DNA of 64,000 nucleotides. Source: Cervus elaphus (Eukaryota; Chordata; Mammalia; Artiodactyla; Cervidae). The notes under the pieces are model-generated. The model ran no database searches, had not been told where the DNA came from, and was given only the letters and a program-made list of their open reading frames with translations. A program made the translations under genes and the position numbers. Position 1 is the stretch's first letter, and every line of letters starts with the position of its first letter. The stretch covers positions 19,935,501 to 19,999,500 of the forward strand of contig NC_057826.1 of NCBI RefSeq assembly GCF_910594005.1, read 5' to 3'. Shown here one piece after another: positions 1 to 12,970 of the stretch.

Positions 1-1259
1 TTAAGGAAATTCAAACTAATTTGAGTTAAGTGTAGTGACTATTTCAAGGACTGTTTAGTTTATATTTTACTGCAACTTTCACTTTTTTCCAACCAGTATA
101 AGAAGATTCAATACAATTTCCAATCTAAATATTAAGTTCGTGAGAAGTCACATGCTTTTTTTATTTAAACAATTCCGTCACTAACTTTCTGGCTTTTCTC
201 TGGTTAAACATGTAAACTAGAGGAGGAAATAAATGATACAAATGTATACAAATTAGTAATTGAGCAAATATAATACTGCAATATTTTAGAAGCTATTTAG
301 CAGGATATATAGGTACAATATTTAGAAACTGACTACTACTAAAACCTTGTTCAATTAATGGTTTTCATTTGTACTGTCCCCATGCTAGGCCAGATCTCTA
401 TCAAATCTAAATTACTGTCACAATCTCTTAAGCTGTTCTTCATACCTTTAGGTTCTCTCTTCCCCAATTCATCCCAAATGTGGCTGACCAGGCTAACTTT
501 TCTAAAACTGGGCTTTCATTGTGTTTTGTAGCTGCTCATACGCTTCAGCTCTCTGTTACCTATCAAATGGGATAATATATGTCAAAGTCCTTTGTATGTG
601 GTCAGTGGTAAAATGAGATCTAAACTCTATTTAATTTCAAATAATCTGTATAACTGAAGTCATTCAGAAAGGCAGTGTGGTTTAGCAATAAGATTCCTGG
701 AGGCAGAAGATGCAGGCTTTACCATCTCATCTGTAGAAGAACTGAAAGCACCTATCTTATGGGTGGAAAACAAATCTTGGAAGCATTTTGTAAACTTCAT
801 AGTATTCTGCAAATAAACTAGGGTCTGACTGTTCCCACGTGGGTTCACTGCCCTCTGTCTGTACAGTCTCCACTCAGCACCAGGTTACTTCCTCCCTCTA
901 TCTCTCCAGCTGCCCACAGTTCAGTTCAATTATTACCATGTCTATTTCTAAACTTCAAAATCACACCCCCTTTAGGAAGACTCCATGTATTCAAATATAT
1001 ATACCTAATAGAGTTCCTTTAATTTTTCCATATAATATTTAATCTTACCTTCCTACCTACAGCAAGAAATGTATCTTCTTATGGATCACAGTTGACTGCT
1101 ACTGTTTAGGGATTCTAATCCTAAATAACTGGTTGACTGAAGAAAGATATTACTTAAAAGATAATGAAGCAAATGAAATGCAAGTATAATCCTCACTAAA
1201 TGGCATACCACTTAGGCAGACACTTTTTTACAGACAGCAATGTTTTCTTCAGATATTAC
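1..1259 (-). other. PCNX1: PCNX1 intron (3' of the last exon in the window), partial
   Basis: Intron following the exon at 1260-1437. Stretches around 370-610 and 670-740 vaguely resemble ancient L2 and MIR sequence, but are too decayed for a firm call. No other gene or RNA is recognisable. Confidence 0.8.
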
Positions 1260-1437
1260 CTTGTTGAAGAGTATAGACATGAAGAAGAGATCCAAGAGCA
1301 TGGTCTCCGAAAAAGCTTCATAGTCGATTTTGAAAAAGAGCACAGTAAAGATGACTGTGACATACTGATACGTAGGACTGCTAAAAGAGGATCGCAGCAA
1401 CTTCAGACCAGCAATGGTGATCATTAAAGCACCTAAT
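1260..1437 (-). CDS. PCNX1: PCNX1 coding exon: membrane segments around FDYEAF-type motif
   Basis: 178 bp: one base finishing a Glu codon, then 59 codons from LGALMITIAG to SILFNK. The acceptor reads TTATATTGTAG on the minus strand and the donor is AAG followed by GTAATATC. The translation has two hydrophobic stretches (YQYVTVIFTVLFF and LLLDLFFMSILFN-like) separated by an acidic loop, as in the pecanex membrane domain. The loop reads KIDYEAF; human PCNX1, as I recall it, has Phe in place of this Ile. It is the most C-terminal exon present. Reading past the donor gives a stop after a few intronic codons. Confidence 0.96.
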
Positions 1438-1659
1438 CTACAATATAAGAAAGAATGTTAATCAACTAATAACTGAAAACTTTATTGATAATTATGAACT
1501 TCAGAAAAATTATCATTTCATTTACTAAGCTTAGAATATTATATCAAATTTAAACTTCAAACATTCCTTTTTAATAATGTGTGTCATGATTCTGATCTTT
1601 TATATAAGCATAAAAATAAAGCATAAAAATAAGCATAAAAAGTAAGTAACAAAAAAAAT

Positions 1660-1677
1660 ACACACACACACACACAA
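1660..1677. repeat. (CA)n microsatellite
   Basis: About nine CA units preceded by an A-run, in an intron. Probably length-polymorphic. Confidence 0.9.
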
Positions 1678-1784
1678 AGTAACAATATTGCAATTCTGAC
1701 ATTTGGTTCTCCAGGTTCTCTGTATTTCTCTTGCTTTAACATTAATAGCATTTAGCACATAAAAGCATATTAATAATGACAAAT

Positions 1785-1995
1785 ATATGCTATGTATAAA
1801 ATAGGAAATTAATAAGGACATAGTATGCAGCACAAGGAACTCTGATACTCAAAGCTCTGTTGTGACCTAAATAGGAAGGAAATCTAAAATAGAGGGGATA
1901 TATGTATATTTTTGACTGATTCATTTTGCTGTACAGCAAGAAACTAATAAAACATTGTAAAGCAACTATAGCCCAATAAAAATGAATATGAAACA
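1785..1995 (+). mobile_element. Artiodactyl L1, 3' untranslated end
   Basis: The sequence contains the typical ruminant L1 tail: GGGGATATATGTATA, then GATTCATTTTGCTGTACAGC, then an ACATTGTAAAGCAACTATA block and a CCAATAAAAATGAA end. It is 5' truncated and noncoding, and antisense to PCNX1. Confidence 0.8.
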
Positions 1996-2399
1996 ATGCT
2001 GGAAAAAAATCATATTAATGCTTACCCAACAACATGTACCTAGTAGGCCTACAGGATGACTGTATAGGCAAGTGATCACCTAAATGGTCTGATGCACATA
2101 GTACACAAAAATAATCATCTCCAAAACTTACAATCTAATAATAAAATTAACCTTAATTAACAAATATCATCTCATAAAATATAGATTGACAATTAAGATG
2201 TCTGGAGTAGTAATATGCCAAGAGAAGAAACAGATGTTCAGAAAAGCGAACTCAAAGACTGAATTTCACCTCAATTTTTCAAACAGTACTTTGCACCAAA
2301 GAGACATTCAATGATTACTTGATATTTGATCAATAACCTAAGAGAGTGCTATGACAGTCCTCAACAGTCAAACTTAGATAAGAGGAATATCATACTTAC

Positions 2400-2541
2400 T
2401 CTGTATCCAGTTTTTTTGGACTCGCAATTGTCTCTGCACTGCTACTAAGTTCATTGAGAACAATCAAAGGATAGATGATATTCTTCTCCACAAAAAGAAG
2501 CCACACATGAAGTTTCTCAAACCACATCACAGTAGCTGCAT
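2400..2541 (-). CDS. PCNX1: PCNX1 coding exon: NAATVMWFEK to KKLDTE
   Basis: 142 bp: two bases completing Asn, 46 codons, then GA of a Glu codon. The acceptor is CCTTGTTAG and the donor GA followed by GTAAGTATG. It encodes a membrane-associated helix (HVWLLFVEKNIIYPLIVLNE) followed by a Ser-rich turn, SSSAETIASPKK. All residues fit the pecanex 1 pattern; KKLDTE differs by one conservative residue (Asp for Asn) from the human protein as I recall it. Confidence 0.96.
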
Positions 2542-4374
2542 CTAACAAGGCAATATTAAGTTAAAAAGACCACGTATAAACACATTTTAATGCATAAAAC
2601 AGTCTGGCAATGTCACAAGAAAGGAAAATCTTCCCACTCAAATTCAGCTCTACTATAAATAATGTAAAAAATCCAGTATACCAATCATTTGTCAATTCTG
2701 AACCATATTCAATTTTCCAACTTGGATGTTAAATTTAGATGAGATGAATTTCATTTTAAGCTTTACTTCTTGAAACCTCAGTTTTTAACCCTCACTTTTT
2801 CTTATTTACACTTATAACATTTGGAGAAAAGGTTACTTCAGATAATTAAACTGCCCATTTCATCCAAAAGAAATAAATGATCTATTAAACTGTTTTAAAA
2901 ATCCTTACATTTACACACACACCTTTAATATATAAACCTCAGAACAGCTTTAAAAGTATGGTATGTTTTGGATTCATACACTTCCTAAGTGTCATTTTCA
3001 TTGTGACATTTTCCCAACACTTGACCATTTAATGTCATTGGGGAAAGTGTCCAGGATACACTGAAGGATTTAAAATAAGGTTCTCCAGTTATCTGAAAAT
3101 AATGTCAACCACCTCTAAGAAGTTTTCTAATGGATATGTTTTTTATACCTGTTAAAATCAACTTTGCTAATGCCTAACACTCTTAGTAAGTGAAAAACGT
3201 TTTTCTCAAAATTTAAAAAAATTTAGACTAAATGTCAAGATGAAAATAAACTATAAGATCAATGATTAATTTTAATGAAAACTGTTTTTTAAAACAAACC
3301 AGATGTACTTGTTAACATTTATATATGAAAGCAATTAATAATTAACCATAAAAATATTTACACCACTATGAGTTATTTTCCTTAGAGTAAGAATGGACCA
3401 GTACAGACTCTTTTAGTTTTATGTCACTTTATTGCAATCTACACATTAGTGTCTGTTTAATTATCTCTCCAGGATCAAAATAGTGATCAAGATCACAGTA
3501 CCATGACGACTTAAGCAATTCCACTAAAAAGCCCAGGAAATTTGCTTTGAGATTGCAAAGTCAAGTTTGGTATGGAAATCTTTCACACACTTTAGAGTTC
3601 TTTACAGAAGTTTAACTTATCGCCAAACAATTGAGAAATTCACTCTCCATATTAATTTATTAAACATTGGCTTATTTAATCAATGGCATATAAAAATGAT
3701 GACACAAATGTTCTTTTATTTTTTCTCTAAAATGAGGAAGTATAGTACATTAGAGGCCATTATAGATTATGGAGCCAATGAACCAGACTGATAACTTATA
3801 ATGGAAAAGTAAAGATTTATAACAAGTAAAACGCTTGCCGAATGGTCTGGCCTTCTACTTCTTTTTAGTCATTTTACATTTTATCCTAAATTATCTGAAT
3901 GAGAAACAGCAATAACAAGTACTTTCCACCTCTTTTCTCTTGATCAACTCTTTTATAACCCTCTCTGGTAGGACACAATGTCATTGGTGAAAACAGAAAC
4001 CTATTCCTTTTATGCTCTGAGTTAAAAATATGTCAAATGGAAGTCTTACAGGGGATTGAGTTGCCTGCAAATGGCAAGGAAGAACTGAGGGTAAACGTGG
4101 GGCTGGAAAGAGAAGTCACAGGCGTATCCTGAAGGATTAATCAATGAGAGGTCTGTGATGGACAATTTAGAGGAGGAAAGAGCAAGATTTACCCTGTGGC
4201 ACTGACAATTACACTTCAAATGAAATGAAAGCATCTTGCAAAAGGTCTGACAAAGAGCTGAGAAACACAAACCAAAGTTTTACCTGATGGAACTTATTTA
4301 ACTGTCCGCCTGTCCACTAAGTAAAAGAAAAAAATCCATGGTATTGAAAGGAAAAGTGTTAACGAACCACTTAC
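2542..4374 (-). other. PCNX1: PCNX1 intron, no recognisable element
   Basis: About 1.8 kb of AT-rich sequence. I see no young repeat, RNA gene or conserved open frame in it. Confidence 0.7.
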
Positions 4375-4525
4375 TTCGAACTTCATATTGATTATACTCC
4401 AGCGTCTTGAGCAGAGGGTGCGAGAAGCAGTGCCACGGCAGCTGCTTCCTAACTTGAGGCAGTACGTAATGGGTTACAAAACCCACGAAGCCGACCAGGG
4501 CGTACAACACATACTTGAGCGCAGG
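4375..4525 (-). CDS. PCNX1: PCNX1 coding exon: PALKYVLYALVGF to YNQYEVR
   Basis: 151 bp: 50 codons beginning with Pro, then one base (A) of the next Asn codon. The acceptor is TTGTCTTAG and the donor A followed by GTAAGTGG. One clear transmembrane segment, YVLYALVGFVGFVTHYVLPQ, is followed by a basic loop and the cytosolic-looking WHCFSHPLLKTLEYNQYEVR. Human PCNX1, as I recall, has Thr where this has Ala in YALVG. Confidence 0.97.
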
Positions 4526-5539
4526 CTAAGACAAGGATAAAGGTGAAAAAATTACAAGTGATTTTGCAAATGACTCAAAGGAGAACTTCTAATCTGTCAG
4601 TTCAATTTTAGTCACTTACAGCATCTGAGAACTAAACATTTGTCTACAGTTAAGATTTCCATATTATGTAATTTTCTGATTAAAACAGCTATAAAAGTTA
4701 GTGGCTGGTCAAGTAATACAGATATTTTAAAATGTGTTAACTACTTTGGTATCTCACACTGCCAATGTAACTAGAGTATGGCCTGAGGTGTACTGCTTCC
4801 TACTCTAGGAATGTTCTACGTGACTAGCACAGCAATGTATTAAATTTTTACTAAGAGATAAAAGATATGAGCTAAATAAAACTGTAAATCTGAAGAGCAG
4901 ACCCAAACTTAAAATAGTATTCTTTTGTTGTGTCTTTACATAGTTTGGAAGAAAGTTCTTATGTATGACTAAATTTACAAAAAAACAAAGTACCATCACT
5001 TCAAATATTCAAATTAATTTTTTAGAAACTAAAGCCTGCATCTGACCCCTGAAGACTCACAGGACCTCACTCAGTTTGCAAGGTTCTCGGAAGTTAACGG
5101 TACAAATTGGAAAAGAACAAGCAAAAATGTTAAAATTAAATAATACAAACTTTGTTTCTAGGTAAATGGAATAATAGAGACTTTATTCTGCATGAAACAT
5201 GATATAATAAAATACATGAACCAATGTTTTGCAATGTATTAGACATAAAAGGGGAACCCATGTAAGCCTGGAACCTCCTGAGTGGAGGAGATGGAACTTA
5301 GAGGCTGGGGAGAGCAAGGCAGCTGGAGTTCATCAGAGTAAAGTTTTCTAAACAGAAAACTGCATGGAGGAAGATCTGCAGAGGGTCTAGCTCGAGTATT
5401 CAGGGGAATCAGCCACATAAGTGTGGGAATAGACCATGTGTGGCCAGAGAAAGAACCACGCCAAACTCACATGGCAGGCACTATTATGCCTGTTCTCATA
5501 AGCCAGAATGGAAAAACTCAACACTCCCAGGGCACTGGG

Positions 5540-6330
5540 CAGAGTACTCCAAAGGGTGTTGCCTCCAAAGGCAGGCGGAATATTAGCCCTAGACTGAATA
5601 GCCCTGTCCCAATTAAGCAATCTTAAAAGTTAGATTTGAGAGGATCAAACTGTTTACAAGGAACTTAGGGCCAAAAACAAAGTTCAAGACTATTTCTAGA
5701 AATGAAAAAACATCCGGTACCCACAAGGCAAAACATAATGCTTGACATCCAATCAAAAGTGACCATGCACGCAAGGACTCAGGAAACTATGATTCATGGG
5801 GGGAAAAAAACCAGTTAATCAAAACTAACCCATAAGTAACACAGAAGTTAGGATTATGAGACAAGGACATTAAGAGAGGTAGAAGGGAATTACACAAGTT
5901 CAAAAAAGTAAACAGAGGCATGAGAGATATGAAAAAGACCTGAAACCAACTTTGAAAGATGAAACTTGTTAATTCTGAGATTAAAAAATACACTGGATGG
6001 CATTAACTGCATATTAAACATTACAGAAGAAAAGATTAGTGAACTTAACAAAGCAATAGAAAGTATTCAAAATTAAACATGCAGAGGAAAAAACAGAATT
6101 TAAAATTTAAAAAAAGTGAACTGTGGGACCAATTTAAGAGGCCAAAGATTATGTAGCTGGAGTCCACGAGTGGGAGTGGGTGGAGGGACAGCAGAAGAAA
6201 AAGGGAAAAAACATTTAAAGTAATAATGACCAAAATTGTCTAAAGCTGATGAAAACTAGACCACAGATACAATGTACCCTAAGCACAAAAACATGAAGAA
6301 AACTGTGTGAAGGGGCACAATAATAAAACT
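5540..6330 (+). mobile_element. Ancient L1 (HAL1/L1M type), 5' and ORF1 region
   Basis: The plus strand carries a decayed L1 ORF1-like text: an AATACACTGGATGGCATTAA block, then GAAGAAAAGATTAGTGAACT, then GTGGGACCAATTTAAGAGGC and GTAATAATGACCAAAATTGT. These are typical of old mammalian L1/HAL1 copies. Many indels and stops are present and nothing is coding. The subfamily is not resolved. Confidence 0.65.
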
Positions 6331-6539
6331 GACGATATGCAGAAACGCGGGTCTGCACTAGAGAATGAGGAGCACTGAGAAGGGCGACCACAGGGCCTGC
6401 AGGACCACCGTCTGGGGAGTATCACCCACACCCGGGCCTGATTTACAGGACGATGTTCTGGACTTCCAGCTGTAACAGAACGAGACTTTGGGGAGTTTAG
6501 AAGGATGTCAGTCATGGAGGAAAGCAGGCATACTGTAGA

Positions 6540-6930
6540 AGTCAGTCCAGAACAGTTCCCACGATCCTCCCTTCCTGATGTTTATGCCTGCCTGTATTCC
6601 CCTCCCATGGTGTAGTAGCTTGTCCAGGGTGACCTATGGATATGGAAGACATGGTGGTACGCCACATCCACAGCAGTTATAAAAGATCGGGACATCGGTC
6701 TCGGGCCTTCTCTCTGGGATCACCAGCTTTGGGGCAAAGAAGCTAGTGAGGATGCTTCGGCAGCCCATGGTGAGGACCACACGGAGAGGAACTAAGCTCT
6801 CTGGCCAACAGCCAGCAAGGAAGTGAGGGTACTCACAACCTCAGATGACTACAGCTGCACGTAACACACGGAGCTGGCACCATCTAAGCCCCTCTCAGAG
6901 CCATGACCCGTGAGAAACCAGGAGAAAAAT
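6540..6930 (+). mobile_element. MLT1-type (ERVL-MaLR) LTR relic
   Basis: The sequence shows blocks remembered from MaLR LTRs: CAGCAGTTATAAAAGA, TCTCTCTGGGATCACC, GGAACTAAGCTCTCTGGCCA, CCTCAGATGACTACAGC. It is a degraded solitary LTR with no internal coding region. Exact boundaries and subfamily are uncertain. Confidence 0.6.
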
Positions 6931-7047
6931 AAGAATTTGTTGTTAAAACCAAACAAAAAGTCACGTATTTTAGCATTATGATCAAATCAGAAGTGAATCC
7001 AAACAAAGCTATCTTCCCCCAGTGAAAAGAACAAAATGATTCCTCAC

Positions 7048-7140
7048 CTGCAGTACTGTGAACACTGTGCTTACATGAATAGCAAAGTACAGCACGCCGA
7101 TTACAATGCACACTACCAGGTCAGACTGTAAACGCTCACT
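7048..7140 (-). CDS. PCNX1: PCNX1 coding exon: SERLQSDLVVC to VFTVLQ
   Basis: 93 bp, exactly 31 codons, phase 0 at both ends, so skipping it would keep the frame. The acceptor is TTTCCCAG and the donor CAG followed by GTGAGG. It encodes a short loop and one transmembrane helix, LVVCIVIGVLYFAIHVSTVF. It joins directly to the Pro of the next exon, at 4525. Confidence 0.97.
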
Positions 7141-9218
<2,078 letters not shown>

Positions 9219-9328
9219 AAAAGCACAGATGGATCACTGCTTTGTCGGCTGAGATGATAGGATACTGCCACTAATAAGCCACAAAAAATGGAGAAAAGCA
9301 CTGGAATATGCTGGCCATCCCAGGAATC
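9219..9328 (-). CDS. PCNX1: PCNX1 coding exon: DSWDGQHIPVLFSIF to SDPSVL
   Basis: 110 bp: 36 codons from GAT (Asp), then TT of a Phe codon. The acceptor is TTCCAACAG and the donor TT followed by GTAAGTGATC. One transmembrane helix, HIPVLFSIFCGLLVAVSY, is followed by a loop, HLSRQSSDPSVL. The preceding exon ends cleanly in Lys, at 18074. Confidence 0.97.
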
Positions 9329-10229
9329 CTGTTGGAAAAAAAAAGTGTGACAGAACAATATGCTTCTAATTCACAATCTATCATATAATCCTTTTATGTC
9401 AGTATTTTGGAGAAAGATAACTGAGTTAAACAAAACCTTTTCAGTAATGTTATCAATTGCATTTTATTCCATATAGACTTATTACTTTCTGATGAACCAG
9501 AATCTAACTGCTAAATGATCATCAGGTTGCTTTTGGTACTAAAGCTCTATTATACACTAGGAATGACACATTTGTTTCTGATACAGTATGCTGCTGTCAA
9601 TTTCTGTCATATTTTAAGTGGTATTAAGTTTATAGTAAACCATGTCCTCTTTTGTAGCAAACTTCTGATTATATATAATAATGTAGCAGTAAAAGGCAAC
9701 ACATGATATAATACTTAAGGCAAAACAAACGGCTGACATTTGGTATGCTACTTTCTGGATGCCTTTGTTCATATGCCATTATATTCCCTAGAGCACTAGG
9801 CATTCAGTGCTTCTGGAGTGAATAGCTGTATATTCCCAGAAATAAATAATACAAAGCGAGCTTCTAAGGCCAACCAGACATGTGGATGTGCCATGTCTGC
9901 TTCGCTCACTGCAGTATCTCTGGAGTCTGCTAGCATGGTACCTGGTACAGAGTAGATAACACTGGTAAAAGGAATAGCTAACAGTTCTTAAGTATGGCCT
10001 GTGAGGTAAGCACCTTTGTCTTTGGGGATTCAAGAGGGGAGAATGGTGGAGTAGGTAATCAAATGGTAGTTTATTATGCAACCTGCTCCCCCCCACCCAA
10101 CATTTAATAATACAGTCTTGGAAACTGTTCCACATCACAACAGAGACCTTTTCTTTCTTTATTTATTTTTATTGAGATCTTTTCTTTAATGGCTACATAA
10201 AAATCTTATCATCATCATCATATTATGTA

Positions 10230-10400
10230 TATCATACTCTGTATCAAGCTCCTTTCTCAGATCTTTATAAGTATTTATAAATTCTTACAATCATCCTTGG
10301 AGATATGTACTGTTACTCTCTAATTTATGCATGAGGAAACTAAGGTAGAGATGGTTTAAGCATGTCCAGTTAACTGGTAGAACCAAAAAGTGAACTTCCT
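10230..10400 (-). mobile_element. MIR SINE
   Basis: The plus strand contains ATGAGGAAACTAAGGTAGAG and a GTAGAACCAAAAAGTGAAC end, the reverse complement of the MIR core and 5' half. It is ancient and diverged. An ATC trinucleotide run sits at its lower edge (about 10203-10217). Confidence 0.65.
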
Positions 10401-10859
10401 TATATGTTTGAATTTATTGAGCATAAAATTAAACAGTATGTGAAGAGTTTCAGAATGAGAGATAAATACATAAGGAAACAAAATAGAGGAGAAAATGAAA
10501 TGTATGTAAGAACAGCATTAGCATAGTGATGATACAGTAAACATATCAGGTGTATGAGGGAGACAAGGAAGACTGTCTAATAGAAATGTGGGGAGAGAGG
10601 CAAAACAAAGTTAAGCCTACAGCTCCCATAATGTGCAGTCCATGGCTAATGCCTAAAACTTGACAAATTACAAGAAGTGTAAGTTAGTTACTTAGAGATA
10701 CGGAGGCAAACACCAAAAGAATCAGCCCAAAGAACTGAAAGTGATAACTCTGAGGAAGGGATAAAGGGGCAGGGGACTGCTAGTCTCGGCACTCTTGTAG
10801 AAATATTGGACTCTGAAAAATAAGTATGTACAACTCTGGTAAAAATTAAAACTGCAAAA

Positions 10860-11405
10860 AAAAGATCTCTAGTACAATCACTTTGGAAAACTAGAAATTC
10901 CATTTTAGTTATCCACTTAAGAAAAATGAAAACATATGTCCACAAAAAAGACTTACATAAGAAAATTCAGAGCAGCCTTATTCAGTATGGCCCTAAATTA
11001 GAAACAACCCAGATGATCATCGCTAAGACAGTGGATAAATTGTGACATATTCATACAATGGAAATATGGAGGATTAAAAACTAATTGGGAAATACTTCTC
11101 TGCAGTAAAAAGGGAAAAACTACTGATACACATAATGTAGATGGATCTCAAAAACATTAAACAAAATACATCAGTAACAAGAGTAAGGATGGTATGATTC
11201 CATTTATATGAATGAAGTTCAAGACCCACAAAACCTACAATAAAAGTGACTGGGAAGGAATAAGAGGGAACCTTCTGATGATGAGAAACTATTTTATATC
11301 TCACTAGGGGTGTATATTACACAGGTACATGATTTGTCAAAACTTGTCAAATCGTATACTTAAGATTCACTGTGTATAAATTTTGCCTCAAAACAAGTAT
11401 CATTT
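10860..11405 (+). mobile_element. Old L1 (L1M type), 3' end
   Basis: Contains the decayed L1 ORF2 end and 3' tail: CAGAGCAGCCTTATTCAGTA, ATTCATACAATGGAAATATG, GATTCCATTTATATGAATGA, and a tail of CTTAAGATTCACTGTGTATA. It is noncoding, and a similar fragment may extend down to about 10690. Confidence 0.7.
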
Positions 11406-11761
11406 AACAAATGCTTGACACTACTTTTTATTTATCTCAGACAAAAGAAAAACATTCTTAAATTGGTCTCAAAATGACTTATTTTATTTAGATTAATAAT
11501 TTTGAATCATGCAATATGATGATTAAAAGATTAAAAGCTGAATTTGTTCTACACACTGTACTGGCTCTAAATGCTTTTACTTTACAGTAAACAATGGCCC
11601 ACATTCTAGCAATCTCTTTAAAAATATGTAAAGATGTAGGAAGTATATATGTAACAGTAAGTAATAGTTTTCTTCGAGGAAAACTGTTAACTTTCAACGA
11701 GCTTTAAAGTTCAAGGGGAAAAATGTAAACAAATCAGAAGTCAGAATTTCTAATAGATGTA

Positions 11762-12970
11762 TTCAGTTCAGTTGCTCAGTCATGTCCGTCTCTTTGCGAT
11801 CCCATGAACCACAGCATGCCAGGACTCCCTGTCCATCACCAACTCCTGGAGTTCACCCAAACTCACGGCCACTGAGTTGGTGATGCATTCCAACCATCTC
11901 ATCCTCTGTTGTCCCCTTCTCCTCCTGCCCTCAATCTTTCCCAGCATCAGGGTCTTTTCAAGTGAGTCAGCTCTTCGCATCAGGCAGCCAAAGTATTGGA
12001 ATTTCAGCTTCAACATCAGTCCTTCCAATGAACACCCAGGACTGATCTCCTTTAGGATGGACTGGTTGGATCTCCTTGCAGTCCAAGGGATTCTCAAGAG
12101 TCTTCTCCAACACCACAGTTCAAAAGCATCAATTCTTTGGCGCTCAGCCTTCTTTATAGTCCAACTCTCACATCCATACATGACCACTGGAAAAACCATA
12201 GCCTTGACTAGACGGACCTTTGTTGACAAAGTAATGCCTCTGCTCTTTAACATGTTCTCTACGTTGGTCATAACTTTCCTTCCAAGGAGTAAGCGTCTTT
12301 TAATTTCATGGCTGCAATCACCATGATTTTGGAGCCCCCCAAAATAAAGTCAGCCACTGTTTCCACTGTTTCCCCATCTATTTGCCATGAAGTGAGGGGA
12401 CCAGATGCCATGATCTTAGTTTTCTGAATGTTGAGCTTTAAGCCAATCTTTTCACTCTTTTTCACTTTCATCAAGAGGCTCTTTAGTTCTTCTTCACTTT
12501 CTGCCGTAAGGGTGGTGTCATCTGCATATATGAGGTTACTGGTATTTCTCCTGGCAATCTTGATTCCAGCTTGTGCTTCTTCCAGCTCAGCGTTTCTCAT
12601 AATGTACTCTGCATATAAGTTAAATAAGCATGGTGACAAGACACAGCCTCGTATAAGGAAAATATACTCCTTTTCCTATTTGGAACCAGTCTGTTGTTCC
12701 GTGTCCGGTTCTAACTGTTGCTTCCTGACCTGCATAGAGGTTTCTCAAGAGGCAGGTCAAGTGGTCTGGTATTCCCATCTCTTTCAGAATTTTCCACAGT
12801 TTATTGTGGTCCACACAGTCAAAGGCTTTGACATAGTCAGTAAAGCAGAAATAGGTTGTTTTTCTGGAATTCTCTTGCTTTTTCGATGATCCAGCAGATG
12901 TGGGCAATTTGATCTCTGGTTCCTCTGCCTTTTCTAAAACCAGCTTGAACATCTGGAAGTTCACAGTTCA
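11762..12970 (-). mobile_element. BovB (RTE) LINE, 5'-truncated, reverse transcriptase and C-terminal part
   Basis: The minus strand encodes decayed BovB reverse transcriptase: FDCVDHNKLWKILKEMGIPD, LIYADDTTLTAESEEELKSL (catalytic YADD) and YGCESWTIKK, ending in the BovB tail (reverse of TTCAGTTCAGTTGCTCAGTC). The frame is interrupted at about 12270 and 12620, so no functional protein is made. It lies in the same orientation as PCNX1. Its 5' truncation point directly touches the mariner at 12971. Confidence 0.95.

Larger units (their letters stand above)
1438..2399 (-). other. PCNX1: PCNX1 intron with L1 3' end and CA repeat
   Basis: Holds a (CA)n tract at 1660-1677 and an artiodactyl L1 3' untranslated end at 1785-1995. 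The rest is unremarkable AT-rich sequence. Confidence 0.8.
4526..7047 (-). other. PCNX1: PCNX1 intron with HAL1/L1M and MLT1-type relics
   Basis: The middle of this 2.5-kb intron is an ancient L1 ORF1-like region (about 5540-6330), followed by an MLT1-like LTR (about 6540-6930). The remainder has no recognisable content. Confidence 0.75.

Noticed and set aside
9788..10138. A 116-codon minus-strand frame
   Set aside because: It has no recognisable domain, lies in an intron, and has no splice or promoter context; compatible with chance in long introns.
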